Source: Hyphomicrobium sp.
GTDB taxonomy: Bacteria > Pseudomonadota > Alphaproteobacteria > Rhizobiales > Hyphomicrobiaceae
Direction of reading: 5' to 3'
Length of the DNA: 64,000 bases
NCBI GenBank assembly: GCA_030148725.1
Contig: JASBSU010000002.1
Location: forward strand, 1 to 64,000
Under the pieces are notes generated by a model. It was not told where the DNA came from. It worked only from the letters and a program-made list of their open reading frames with translations, and ran no database searches. Positions 30,361 to 37,858 of this stretch are shown in pieces. The translations under genes and the position numbers were made by a program. Position 1 is the stretch's first letter, and every line of letters starts with the position of its first letter.

Positions 30361-32136
30361 ATGCCTATTTCGCAGCTTGGTCAGCTCAACACGACCGCGC
30401 TCACCGTTCCTAACGTCTACGTTCAGATCGTCCCGCCGCAGTTCCTCTTGAACGGCATCCCGTCGAACATCGGCGGCCTCGTCGGCTCGGCGAAGTGGGG
30501 TCCGGTCAATCGGCCGATCATCGTCGGCTCGATGACCGACTACTCCTCGAAGTTCGGCGATCCCGTTGCTCGCAAGTACGACATGGGCAGCTATGTCGCC
30601 ATCGCCGCGCAACTCGGCGGGGCGCTGGGCGTCGCCATCGAGTGCGTGCGCGTCACGGACGGCACGGACACGGCCGCAACGCTGACGATCCAGACCAACT
30701 GCCTTACCGTCACGTCGCGCTGGACCGGCTCACTCGGCTCGCAAATCCGCTTCGCAATCGGCCAGGGCAGCCGCGCCAACTCCAAGCAGGTCCGCGTGTC
30801 GATGCCCGGTCGGATGCCGGAAATCTTCGACAACATCCTGCAGGGCGTGAAGTCGGCCGCCGTGGGTGCCGGCGGCACCGGCTACGTGCAGGGCACGACG
30901 TTCGTCACCTTCGCTGCGCCGCCCGGTGTCGGCGGTCGTCGCGCCATCGGTCACGCCGTTGTGACGGCCGGCGCGGTGTCGTCCATCGTTATCGACGATC
31001 CCGGCTGGGGCTACACGGCCGCGCCGACGGCCACCATCACCGGAGCCGGAACGGGCGCAACCGCCACGGCAACCATCAGCCATTGGCCGTCCATCGCCGA
31101 GGCGATCAACTCCGGCATCCCCAATGCACGCGGTCGCTCGGACATGGTCGTCGCCTCGCAGGGTGCCGGCGTCACGGCGCCGACCCATGCTGCATACCTC
31201 TTGGCGGGCGGCACGGACGGCGCTGACGGCATCGACGGCACCATCCTGATGGGCACGGACACGTTCCCGCGCTCGGGCATGTATGCGCTGCGCGGCAAGC
31301 TCGCCCAGGTGGTCACGCTGTGCGACCTCACGGACAAGACGACGTGGGGCACGCAGGACAGCTACGGCCAGTCCGAAGGCAGCTACATGATCGTCGCCGG
31401 CCCGGCATCGGAGAGCCAGGACGACGCCATCAGCGAGAAGGCAGCGGCTGGCATCGACAGCGCTTGGACGAAGGTGTGTCTCGGCGATTGGATTTACTGG
31501 AACGACACCTACTCCGGCATCAGCCAGCGGCTCGTGTCTCCGGCAGCCTTCGCGTTCGGCAAGCTGATCGCCCTGGCGCCGCAGCACTCGACGCTCAACA
31601 AGCGGCTGCCCAACGTCGTCTCGACGCAGAAGTCGAAGACGGGCATCCCGTACTCGGACGCCGAAATTCAGAACCTCGTGCTCGGCGGCATCGACGTGAT
31701 CTGCAACCCCTCGCCGGGCGGCAACTACTTCGCCTGGCGCACCGGGCACAACTCGTCGTCGAACAACGCCATCCACGGCGACAACTACACGCGGATGATC
31801 GACTACATCGCGATCACGCTCAATCGCGGCATGGGCATCTACATCGGCGAATTGCAGTCTCGCAAGGACAACGACCCGACCCGTCGTCGCGCCAAAGCAA
31901 CGCTCGATGCGTTCCTGACGGCGATGGTGCAGCAGGAGCAGATCGACGAGTTCCAAGTCATCTTGGACAAGTCGATCAACCCCAACGAGCGCATCGGGCT
32001 CGGCTACATGCAGGCGAACGTCAAGGTCGTCTTCCTGTCGGTGGTCGAGTTCTTCATCATCAACCTTGAGGGCGGTCAGACGGTCACCATTGAGCGCGTC
32101 GGCTCCGACTTCACCTCGCTTCGCACCGCAGCCTAA
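30361..32136 (+). CDS. Tail sheath protein
   Basis: 591 residues. The N-terminus has VPNVYVQIVPPQFLLNGIPS and VGSAKWGPVNRPIIVGSMTD, the C-terminus FLTAMVQQEQIDEFQVILDK and VVFLSVVEFFIINLEGG, all typical of contractile sheaths. Residues 165-245 (GVGGRRAIGHAVVTAGAVSS, DDPGWGYTAAPTATITGAGT) form an inserted beta-rich repeat-like domain, likely exposed on the sheath surface. SD GAGGGGA and a short GGGG/CCCC pairing lie directly before the ATG. Confidence 0.94.
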   Translation: MPISQLGQLNTTALTVPNVYVQIVPPQFLLNGIPSNIGGLVGSAKWGPVNRPIIVGSMTDYSSKFGDPVARKYDMGSYVAIAAQLGGALGVAIECVRVTDGTDTAATLTIQTNCLTVTSRWTGSLGSQIRFAIGQGSRANSKQVRVSMPGRMPEIFDNILQGVKSAAVGAGGTGYVQGTTFVTFAAPPGVGGRRAIGHAVVTAGAVSSIVIDDPGWGYTAAPTATITGAGTGATATATISHWPSIAEAINSGIPNARGRSDMVVASQGAGVTAPTHAAYLLAGGTDGADGIDGTILMGTDTFPRSGMYALRGKLAQVVTLCDLTDKTTWGTQDSYGQSEGSYMIVAGPASESQDDAISEKAAAGIDSAWTKVCLGDWIYWNDTYSGISQRLVSPAAFAFGKLIALAPQHSTLNKRLPNVVSTQKSKTGIPYSDAEIQNLVLGGIDVICNPSPGGNYFAWRTGHNSSSNNAIHGDNYTRMIDYIAITLNRGMGIYIGELQSRKDNDPTRRRAKATLDAFLTAMVQQEQIDEFQVILDKSINPNERIGLGYMQANVKVVFLSVVEFFIINLEGGQTVTIERVGSDFTSLRTAA

Positions 32137-32149
32137 TCGACGCAACGGA

Positions 32150-32170
32150 CCCGGAGGTGATGCCTCCGGG
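32150..32170 (+). repeat. Hairpin after the sheath gene
   Basis: CCCGGAGG pairs perfectly with CCTCCGGG around TGATG. No T run. It lies in the 58-nt gap between sheath and tube. Confidence 0.75.
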
Positions 32171-32194
32171 GATCCGCTCAAGGGAGATTGAGCA

Positions 32195-32641
32195 ATGCCT
32201 TACGATACGAATAACGGCGTGTTTTCGACCGGCAAGGACGTGTCGGCCGACATCGTGCTCAGCGATGGCCAGCATCTGCGTCTCGGCAACATCACCGCCT
32301 TCGACGCCAAGCCGATGTCGAAGCAGCTGCAGTCGAACGGCATCGACGGCGTCAACAAGTTCGCTGTCATCCCCGAGGGCTGGACGCTGTCCTTCGACGT
32401 GGATCGCGCCGACCGCGTGGTTGACGACTGGTGGGCCGCTATGGAGGCCGCCTACTACGCCGGCAACACGATCAAGAATTGCACCATCTTGGAGACGATC
32501 CAAGAGGCGGACGGCTCTATCGCGCAGTACCGCTTCGAGGGCGTCGCGCTCAACCTCGACGACGCGGGCAACTGGCGCTCGGACAGCTTCGTCAAGATGA
32601 AGCTCACCGGCCGGGCATCGTTCCGGCGTCTCGTTCAGTAA
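32195..32641 (+). CDS. Tail tube protein
   Basis: 148 residues directly after the sheath, the usual place. Sequence MPYDTNNGVFSTGKDVSADI, then LSFDVDRADRVVDDWWAAME and LKLTG-like end (KMKLTGRASFRRLVQ). The fold is expected to be the beta barrel common to tail tubes. AGGGAGA before the ATG. Confidence 0.85.
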   Translation: MPYDTNNGVFSTGKDVSADIVLSDGQHLRLGNITAFDAKPMSKQLQSNGIDGVNKFAVIPEGWTLSFDVDRADRVVDDWWAAMEAAYYAGNTIKNCTILETIQEADGSIAQYRFEGVALNLDDAGNWRSDSFVKMKLTGRASFRRLVQ

Positions 32642-32650
32642 CGGCGTAGC

Positions 32651-32673
32651 CGGAGCGGGAGCGGCCCGCTCCG
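32651..32673 (+). repeat. Hairpin after the tube gene
   Basis: CGGAGCGGG pairs perfectly with CCCGCTCCG around AGCGG. It lies between tube and chaperone genes and is followed by AAAGGGGAAAAGG. Confidence 0.75.
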
Positions 32674-32694
32674 TTACTCAAAGGGGAAAAGGCA

Positions 32695-33126
32695 ATGGCA
32701 CAACCACAGGCCCGTAAGCGGCCGACTTCCGAGCCGACCGCGACGCCGTCGAGCGAGATCGTCGGCTCGTCGCTACAGGAGCTGGACGTTCGCGACAGTC
32801 GCGCTCGTACGCTCACCGTTCGCAAGATCGGCCCGCGCAAGCGCATGATGATCTTCGCTGCCATCGGCGCCGAGCTGTCGCAGAACCAGATGTACTGGGG
32901 CACGGCAATGCTCGCCTGCGCTGTCGTGATGATCGACGGAGAGCACGTCCCGCAGCCGACGTCGCGGCGCGAGATCGAGGCGCTCGTCGACCGTCTCGGC
33001 GAGGAAGGGCTCGAAGCGGCCGGCAAGGCGATCCAGACCATCATGGGCGTCGAGATCGACGACAAGGGGCAGGTCGTCTCCGTTGCGGGCGAGGGCGCAG
33101 ACGAGCTGGCCACCGCAAAAAACTAG
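32695..33126 (+). CDS. Tail assembly chaperone, short form
   Basis: 143 residues. Disordered start (PTSEPTATPSSEIVGSSLQE), then a small domain LTVRKIGPRKRMMIFAAIGA and REIEALVDRLGEEGLEAAGK. Located between tube and tape measure genes, like lambda gpG and its many counterparts. The last codons GCA AAA AAC before TAG contain a -1 slippery site that leads into the overlapping frame ending at 33299. Confidence 0.85.
   Translation: MAQPQARKRPTSEPTATPSSEIVGSSLQELDVRDSRARTLTVRKIGPRKRMMIFAAIGAELSQNQMYWGTAMLACAVVMIDGEHVPQPTSRREIEALVDRLGEEGLEAAGKAIQTIMGVEIDDKGQVVSVAGEGADELATAKN
33117..33123 (+). promoter_or_regulatory. Programmed -1 frameshift site
   Basis: The heptamer A AAA AAC (33117-33123), read in frame as GCA AAA AAC TAG, is an ideal X XXY YYZ slippery sequence. 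A -1 shift avoids the stop at 33124 and continues for 58 codons. The downstream frame has no start codon of its own near the junction. Confidence 0.88.
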
Positions 33127-33299
33127 CTGGGGATGCCGACTTCAAGAACAGGGCCTACCTGATCACGAAGGGCATCCCATTCGACGTGGCGTGGTCGCTT
33201 TCCAACCCGGAAGTGACCGCTTACTGCGTGACGTTCGCCGAGCACGACGGCAACGACTTCGACTGGCAGACGATGACGTTCCGCGAAAAGAGGCAGTGA
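33123..33299 (+). CDS. Tail assembly chaperone, frameshift extension (GT-type)
   Basis: This frame is reached by a -1 shift at 33117-33123 and adds LAGDADFKNRAYLITKGIPF and DVAWSLSNPEVTAYCVTFAE before the stop at 33299. The pattern (FDVAWSLSNPE, AYCVTFAEHDG) is typical for the T part of myovirus G/GT-like chaperones, which bind the tape measure protein. Start given is the first full codon after the shift, not an initiation codon. Confidence 0.85.
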   Translation, partial: LAGDADFKNRAYLITKGIPFDVAWSLSNPEVTAYCVTFAEHDGNDFDWQTMTFREKRQ

Positions 33300-33300
33300 C

Positions 33301-33708
33301 GTGGACATTCTCGGCTTTATCGCACACCTCGCCGTCATGCAGGGGCACGCAGACCACGACAAGAAAGATGTGCTCGACCGGGCCGGAAAGCTGGTCGAGC
33401 AGACAGCAAAGGACGCCATCGGAACCTACAAGTTCGGGTGGCCGCCCTTGGATCCGGCAACGGTTGCCAGGAAGGGCGCCGACACGCCGCTGCTGCAGAC
33501 CGGCCAGATGCGCGACAGCATCGAGCACACGGTCGTCGGCGACCATGTCGACGTCGGAACCAATGACAAGAAGGCGGTCTATCAGGAGCTGGGGACGACG
33601 AAGATACCGCCCCGCTCCTTTCTCGTCGCCGCTGCGATGGAGAAGGAGGCCGAGATCGTGCAAATGCTCGGCGACCATAGTTACAAGGGCCTGTTGCCGC
33701 CTAAGTAA
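33301..33708 (+). CDS. Virion morphogenesis protein (HK97 gp10 / P2 GpS-like)
   Basis: 135 residues, GTG start after AGAGGCAG. LLQTGQMRDSIEHTVVGDHV, then VGTNDKKAVYQELGTTKIPP and RSFL match the tail completion family that caps the tube. In this phage it sits after the chaperones instead of in the neck region. Confidence 0.82.
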   Translation: MDILGFIAHLAVMQGHADHDKKDVLDRAGKLVEQTAKDAIGTYKFGWPPLDPATVARKGADTPLLQTGQMRDSIEHTVVGDHVDVGTNDKKAVYQELGTTKIPPRSFLVAAAMEKEAEIVQMLGDHSYKGLLPPK

Positions 33709-33916
33709 GCCGGCGCATCGCTAGGCGATAGCCGACCACGGCGCAGACCAGTGGCGCAATCGCGACGGTAGCCATCGTCGCCTCGCTCGGCGCCAGAAAA
33801 AACACAAAGCCTCCGGCTAGCAGGCCGATGGCGAAGCCCAACCCCGCAGCGCGGTTGGCTTCGCGTCGCGCCATGATGCGCGTCTGCTTTTTGAGCTCGA
33901 GCAGCTCGGCGCTCAT
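33701..33916 (-). CDS. Antisense small membrane protein 2
   Basis: 71 residues, two hydrophobic segments (LGFAIGLLAGGFVFFL and MATVAIAPLVCAVVGYRL) separated by APSEA. It is on the minus strand inside the rightward tail operon; its 3' end overlaps the tail completion gene by 8 nt. GGGGGCG lies before its ATG, which is 1 nt after the stop of its partner gene. Candidate phage-encoded membrane factor expressed in the lysogen. Confidence 0.65.
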   Translation of the reverse strand: MSAELLELKKQTRIMARREANRAAGLGFAIGLLAGGFVFFLAPSEATMATVAIAPLVCAVVGYRLAMRRLT

Positions 33917-33917
33917 C

Positions 33918-34034
33918 TTACGCCCCCAGATACAGGATCACGGCAGCGATAGCGGCGCCCGCAAGGCAGCCCATCCCGATGCCCATCACGGTCCACCGCA
34001 CCAACTCGTTCTCTGATCGCAGCACTGCAAGCAT
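33918..34034 (-). CDS. Antisense small membrane protein 1
   Basis: 38 residues, MLAVLRSENELVRWTVMGIG then a single hydrophobic segment MGCLAGAAIAAVILYLGA. GGAGGGG lies just before the ATG, within the arm of the terminator hairpin at 34037-34069. Forms a two-gene unit with the membrane protein at 33701-33916. Not recognised. Confidence 0.6.
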   Translation of the reverse strand: MLAVLRSENELVRWTVMGIGMGCLAGAAIAAVILYLGA

Positions 34035-34036
34035 CT

Positions 34037-34069
34037 AGGCCCCTCCGGTTGACGCGGCGGGGCCTTTTT
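34037..34069. terminator. Terminator hairpin before the tape measure gene
   Basis: AGGCCCC pairs with GGGGCCT and TTTTT follows on the plus strand, ending 17 nt before the tape measure ATG. On the minus strand the same stem covers the ribosome binding site of the antisense membrane-protein gene. It may end transcription from upstream or act as part of the leader of the tape measure gene. Confidence 0.7.
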
Positions 34070-34085
34070 CCATTTGGAGGCCCCG

Positions 34086-36053
34086 ATGTCCGGTTCAAAT
34101 CTGTACGAAATCGGCGTGCGCATGACAATGACGCACAACATGAGCCCGATTTTGACGGCGCTCACGCACCAGTTCATGCACCTGCACCACCACATCAATC
34201 AGGCGACGGCTGCCTCACTGCGCTTCCGTACGGCTGTGACCGGCGCACTGGGGGCCTTCGCGGGCTTCCAGCTCGGTCATGGCGTCGGCCACATGCTCGA
34301 CGCCGGCAATCATCTGGTGAAGGTGCAAAACCAGATGACGGCGCAGGGCTGGAAGCAGAAAGACCTTGCCGAAGCGACGGCCAAGTCGTGGGAGATCACC
34401 GCCAAGTATCAGTCGATGGGCGCTGCCGAAGTCCTCGAAATGCAAAAGGAAATGGCTCCGGTGCTCGGCGACCGGCACCATGCCATCGAAATGGCCGAGC
34501 AGATGGCCAAGCTGCATATGTCGTTGCAGGGTACGCTCGGCGCCGAGCGCGCAAGCCAGTTCAACAAGCAAATCCGCGACGCGATCCGGTCCGGTGAGCT
34601 TTCGGCCAACGTGCTGCAGCCGGAGCGCTTCGCCCAGTACCTCGACGGCATGGCGAAGACCTTGAAGGCGTTCGGCGGCACCATCACGCCGTCCGACTAC
34701 TTCATGGCCACCAAGTACGGTCGCGCGTCGGCGATGAACTGGAACGATGAATTTACTAACACTATTCTGCCGACAGTGATGCAGGAGCTGGGCGCGTCGT
34801 CGACAGGTACTGCCCTGATGACGCTCTATCAGGCGGTCGTCGGCGGTCGGTTGAAGGGCAAGAACATCGCAGCCTTCGACAAGCTCGGCCTGATCGACCA
34901 CGCGAAGCTCAACCCGGAAAACCTCACGGCCGAGGGGCGCATCAAGTCAATGACGCCGGGCGCCCTCGCCGGCTCGCGCATGTTGATGGAGAACCCCTAC
35001 GACTGGGCGCAGAAGATCCTCGTCCCCGCGATGCTCAAGCACAACATCATGACCGAGAAGGGCTGGGAAGCGATCAAGCGCGGCGACCTCAAGGAAGGCG
35101 AGGGCAAGGAGGCGCGCAAGGCGATTTCGGAGTACATGGCGCAGTTGTTCGGCGACCGCACCGCGCAGGGCCTCGTCGACATGCTCGTGCTGCAGACGAA
35201 GAAGATCGAGCGCGACAAGCACCTCGTGCCGGAGGCGATGGGTCTCGACCAGGGCGTGGCCTTCTACAACGCCAAGTCCTACGAAATGGCGAAATCGAAG
35301 ATCAGCACGCAGTGGGAGAACCTGATGACAGCGTTTGGTTCGCCGGGTGTTGAAATGGCGACGCGCGGCATGAACGCAATCGCGCAGGGCATCAGCACGG
35401 TGGCGGGCTTTGTTGCCGCGCATCCGACCTTCGCCAAGGTGTTTCTTGCTACGATGGCAGGGCTTGCGGCGGGCCTCGTTGTTGTCGGCACGGCGCTCCT
35501 GGCGTTCGCTGCTGTAGGCGTTGGCGGCGGTATCGTCGTCATCCTCGCGGGCGTCGCAGCGGGCCTCGCTGCCCTGGCGGCGATCAACTGGAAGTCGATC
35601 AGCGAGTTCTTCACGGGCCGCGCCGAGTACATCGACAAGAACGGCGGCTACCACGCTCGCGTCAAGAGCCTGGGCGAGAAGATCAAGGGCATCGCGGCGA
35701 CGTTCATGAACACGCTGATGGCCATCCCGTCGCAGATCGGCGGCGCGATCACGGCGATGGCGTCCAACATCGCTCAGAAGCTGCGCGACGCGCTGGGGTG
35801 GATCGGGCGGGTGTTCACCAACCCGAATGCCGGCGGCAAGAGTTCGCCGAAGGCCATCCAGCCGCAGAGCTTCGTGCCTCCGCCCAACTCGGGTGGCGGA
35901 CCGAAGGCGATCCGCATGACGATGCAGGTTGACGGGCGCGTACTCGGCGAGGCGGCGGCGCAGTGGATCGCGCGCCAGTCGCAGCACATGGGCTCATCGG
36001 CAGACTTCGACGGAATGCAGGCGTCGATGCCGGTGGACTACTCGCCCGCCTAA
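34086..36053 (+). CDS. Tail tape measure protein
   Basis: 655 residues. Helical N-terminal and middle parts (FQLGHGVGHMLDAGNHLVKV, VLEMQKEMAPVLGDRHHAIE), a hydrophobic region near 450-505 (FLATMAGLAAGLVVVGTALL, GGGIVVILAGVAAGLAALAA) typical of tape measures that reach the inner membrane, and a Gly/Pro-rich end. It sets tail length and may help DNA pass the membrane. TTTGGAGG before ATG 34086. Confidence 0.9.
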   Translation: MSGSNLYEIGVRMTMTHNMSPILTALTHQFMHLHHHINQATAASLRFRTAVTGALGAFAGFQLGHGVGHMLDAGNHLVKVQNQMTAQGWKQKDLAEATAKSWEITAKYQSMGAAEVLEMQKEMAPVLGDRHHAIEMAEQMAKLHMSLQGTLGAERASQFNKQIRDAIRSGELSANVLQPERFAQYLDGMAKTLKAFGGTITPSDYFMATKYGRASAMNWNDEFTNTILPTVMQELGASSTGTALMTLYQAVVGGRLKGKNIAAFDKLGLIDHAKLNPENLTAEGRIKSMTPGALAGSRMLMENPYDWAQKILVPAMLKHNIMTEKGWEAIKRGDLKEGEGKEARKAISEYMAQLFGDRTAQGLVDMLVLQTKKIERDKHLVPEAMGLDQGVAFYNAKSYEMAKSKISTQWENLMTAFGSPGVEMATRGMNAIAQGISTVAGFVAAHPTFAKVFLATMAGLAAGLVVVGTALLAFAAVGVGGGIVVILAGVAAGLAALAAINWKSISEFFTGRAEYIDKNGGYHARVKSLGEKIKGIAATFMNTLMAIPSQIGGAITAMASNIAQKLRDALGWIGRVFTNPNAGGKSSPKAIQPQSFVPPPNSGGGPKAIRMTMQVDGRVLGEAAAQWIARQSQHMGSSADFDGMQASMPVDYSPA

Positions 36054-36065
36054 CGGGCACATCAT

Positions 36066-36097
36066 CGGGGCCGCTTGCTTGAATGCAGGCGGCCCCG
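36066..36097 (+). repeat. Hairpin after the tape measure gene
   Basis: CGGGGCCGC pairs perfectly with GCGGCCCCG around a 14-nt loop; no T run follows. It separates the tape measure gene from the HNH gene. Confidence 0.75.
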
Positions 36098-36111
36098 GTA
36101 TTCTGGTGTGG

Positions 36112-36741
36112 ATGAAGCACTGTCGATCCTGCGACCAGCACAAACCCCTGACGGCCTTCGGGCGACGCGCCAGCAGCCCCGATGGGCTGCAGCAGAAGTG
36201 CCGCGAGTGTCATAACGCTCGTGCGCTCGCGAGTAATCGTGCTTGGCGGCGCGCGAACCGCGAGGGTCTCCGCGCATATGACGCGGGGCGTAGCAGCAAG
36301 CCCGAGCGCCAAGGCAGCAGGGCCGCTGCCTACGCAATCCGCAAGGCGGCCAACCCCGAGAAGGTGCGCGACTTCAACGCTGCCGCCAAGGCCAAGCAGC
36401 GAGCTGGCGGCTACTACAGTCGCGAGCGCTCATTCCCGAGCAGCTCGCCAGCCGCAAGGGCGGCACGGCAGTCGGCGCGGGACGCGCAGAAGGTGTTGGC
36501 CACGCCATCATGGGCGGATCGTGAGGCGATTGCCGATGTCTACCGGAGGTGCGCCGAGATAACCGCACACACCGGCGTCCCACACCACGTCGATCACATC
36601 TATCCACTGCGCAACTCGCTCGCGTGCGGCCTCCATGTGCACTGGAACCTGCGTGTCATTCCGGCACGAGAGAACCTGAGGAAGCAAAACCGACTGCCCG
36701 CACTCGACGGCGTTGACGCAACCGGGCGCATCAGTATTTAG
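36112..36741 (+). CDS. HNH endonuclease, free-standing
   Basis: 209 residues. N-terminal zinc-finger-like segment (CRSCDQHKPL and CRECH), a basic middle, and a C-terminal HNH core: HHVDHIYPLRNSLACGLHVH then WNLRVIPARENLRKQNR. This is the common phage HNH of intergenic regions. It interrupts the tail operon between tape measure and baseplate genes and is preceded and followed by hairpins, as expected for a mobile insertion. Confidence 0.88.
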   Translation: MKHCRSCDQHKPLTAFGRRASSPDGLQQKCRECHNARALASNRAWRRANREGLRAYDAGRSSKPERQGSRAAAYAIRKAANPEKVRDFNAAAKAKQRAGGYYSRERSFPSSSPAARAARQSARDAQKVLATPSWADREAIADVYRRCAEITAHTGVPHHVDHIYPLRNSLACGLHVHWNLRVIPARENLRKQNRLPALDGVDATGRISI

Positions 36742-36808
36742 TCTTCTCGTCGTTGCTTCTGCGGAGCTTGACGACAAACTCAGGGATTGCCCATCGACCG
36801 CTGACCGG

Positions 36809-36838
36809 TAGGGGCGAAGCAACTCAGCTTCGACCCTA
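36809..36838 (+). repeat. Hairpin before the baseplate operon
   Basis: TAGGG-CGAAGC pairs with GCTTCG-CCCTA (one mismatch) around AACTCA. It is followed by a second small stem TTTCCG/CGGAAA whose loop holds GGGGG, the ribosome binding site of the gene at 36862. Confidence 0.65.
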
Positions 36839-36861
36839 TTTCCGTTTGGGGGCGGAAACCG

Positions 36862-37305
36862 ATGGCGGACACGAAGCTCATTCTTGGCTCGATCACGTTC
36901 CGCGAGTTCGAGATCCCCGAAAAAATCCGCTTCGGAATGCGGCACCGGATTGAGGTGCACAAGCTCGTCGGCGGCAATCGCGTCATCGACGCGATGGGGC
37001 CAGATCCCGAGCCAGTGCGCTGGCACGGTCGCTTCCGTGGGGCCGACGCCACCAGCCGCGCCCGCGACGTCGAGGCGCTCGCCCGGTCGGGCCGGCGCGT
37101 CTCGCTCGCCTGGGGCGGCTTCTCCTACTCGGTAGTCGTCGACGACTTCTCCGCAGATTACGAGCGCTTCTACGAAATCCCCTACCAGATCAGCTGCACC
37201 GTCGACACGGGCGGCAATGGCGGCTCCAGCGGCGTTGCCTCGCTGACCGACGTGATCAGCGCCGACCTCGGCATCATCAGCCAGATCGCAGGAGGGCTGC
37301 TGTGA
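36862..37305 (+). CDS. Baseplate/tail protein, GpU-like (probable)
   Basis: 147 residues: LILGSITFREFEIPEKIRFG then RWHGRFRGADATSRARDVEA and VSLAWGGFSYSVVVDDFSAD. The pattern (G-F-EF-P, WHGRF, RA-DVE-L---G) matches tail or DNA-circularisation-type proteins found at this position in Mu- and P2-related phages. It opens the baseplate operon. Confidence 0.75.
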   Translation: MADTKLILGSITFREFEIPEKIRFGMRHRIEVHKLVGGNRVIDAMGPDPEPVRWHGRFRGADATSRARDVEALARSGRRVSLAWGGFSYSVVVDDFSADYERFYEIPYQISCTVDTGGNGGSSGVASLTDVISADLGIISQIAGGLL

Positions 37306-37643
37306 TCTACGCCGGGCACCTCAAGAAAGCCGCCAACCTGATCGTCGGGATGCTCGCCGACGTTGGCAATGTCGAGACGGCGCAGCGCTGGGATCTGGCG
37401 CAGATCAGCAAGGCAACGCAGGTGCTGCGCGCCGGCTGCGATGAAGCCATCGGCCAGCTCGACGTGCAGATCGGATCGCAGCAGGGCGGTGGGCTCGGCA
37501 CGGCCGTCTCCGGCTCGTTTGCGCCCGCCGTCGCCAAGATGCTCGTCGATCAAGTCGCCAACCTGCAGCAGCAGGATCAGCTCGTGAACCTGCGCGGCTA
37601 CACGGGCCGCGTGCTCATCAACATCACGCAGGCGGCCGGCTGA
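37302..37643 (+). CDS. Hypothetical baseplate-region protein
   Basis: 113 residues, GTG start overlapping the preceding stop (GTGA). Helical: LKKAANLIVGMLADVGNVET, FAPAVAKMLVDQVANLQQQD. Often found next to the LysM-like gene in related tail operons; function unknown. Confidence 0.7.
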   Translation: MIYAGHLKKAANLIVGMLADVGNVETAQRWDLAQISKATQVLRAGCDEAIGQLDVQIGSQQGGGLGTAVSGSFAPAVAKMLVDQVANLQQQDQLVNLRGYTGRVLINITQAAG

Positions 37644-37858
37644 TGGCGATCACCCTCATCACAGCTCGAGCCACGCGCATCATTCAGGTGTCGAGCCGCA
37701 ACCTGTTCGAGATCGCAGCCGAGGAGCTTGGCGACGCGCTGCAGTGGAACCGCATCGCGCGCCTCAACGGCATCACCGATCCGTTCCTCACCGGCATCTA
37801 CGAGCTCAAAATCCCCGTTTACGATCTGACGGCCTCCAATGGCGGGGTGCCGCTATGA
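37643..37858 (+). CDS. Tail protein with LysM-like domain (GpX type)
   Basis: 71 residues: SSRNLFEIAAEELGDALQWN then RIARLNGITDPFLTGIYELK. The short LysM-like pattern is that of small hub-associated tail proteins. Overlaps both neighbours by 1-4 nt. Confidence 0.8.
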   Translation: MAITLITARATRIIQVSSRNLFEIAAEELGDALQWNRIARLNGITDPFLTGIYELKIPVYDLTASNGGVPL

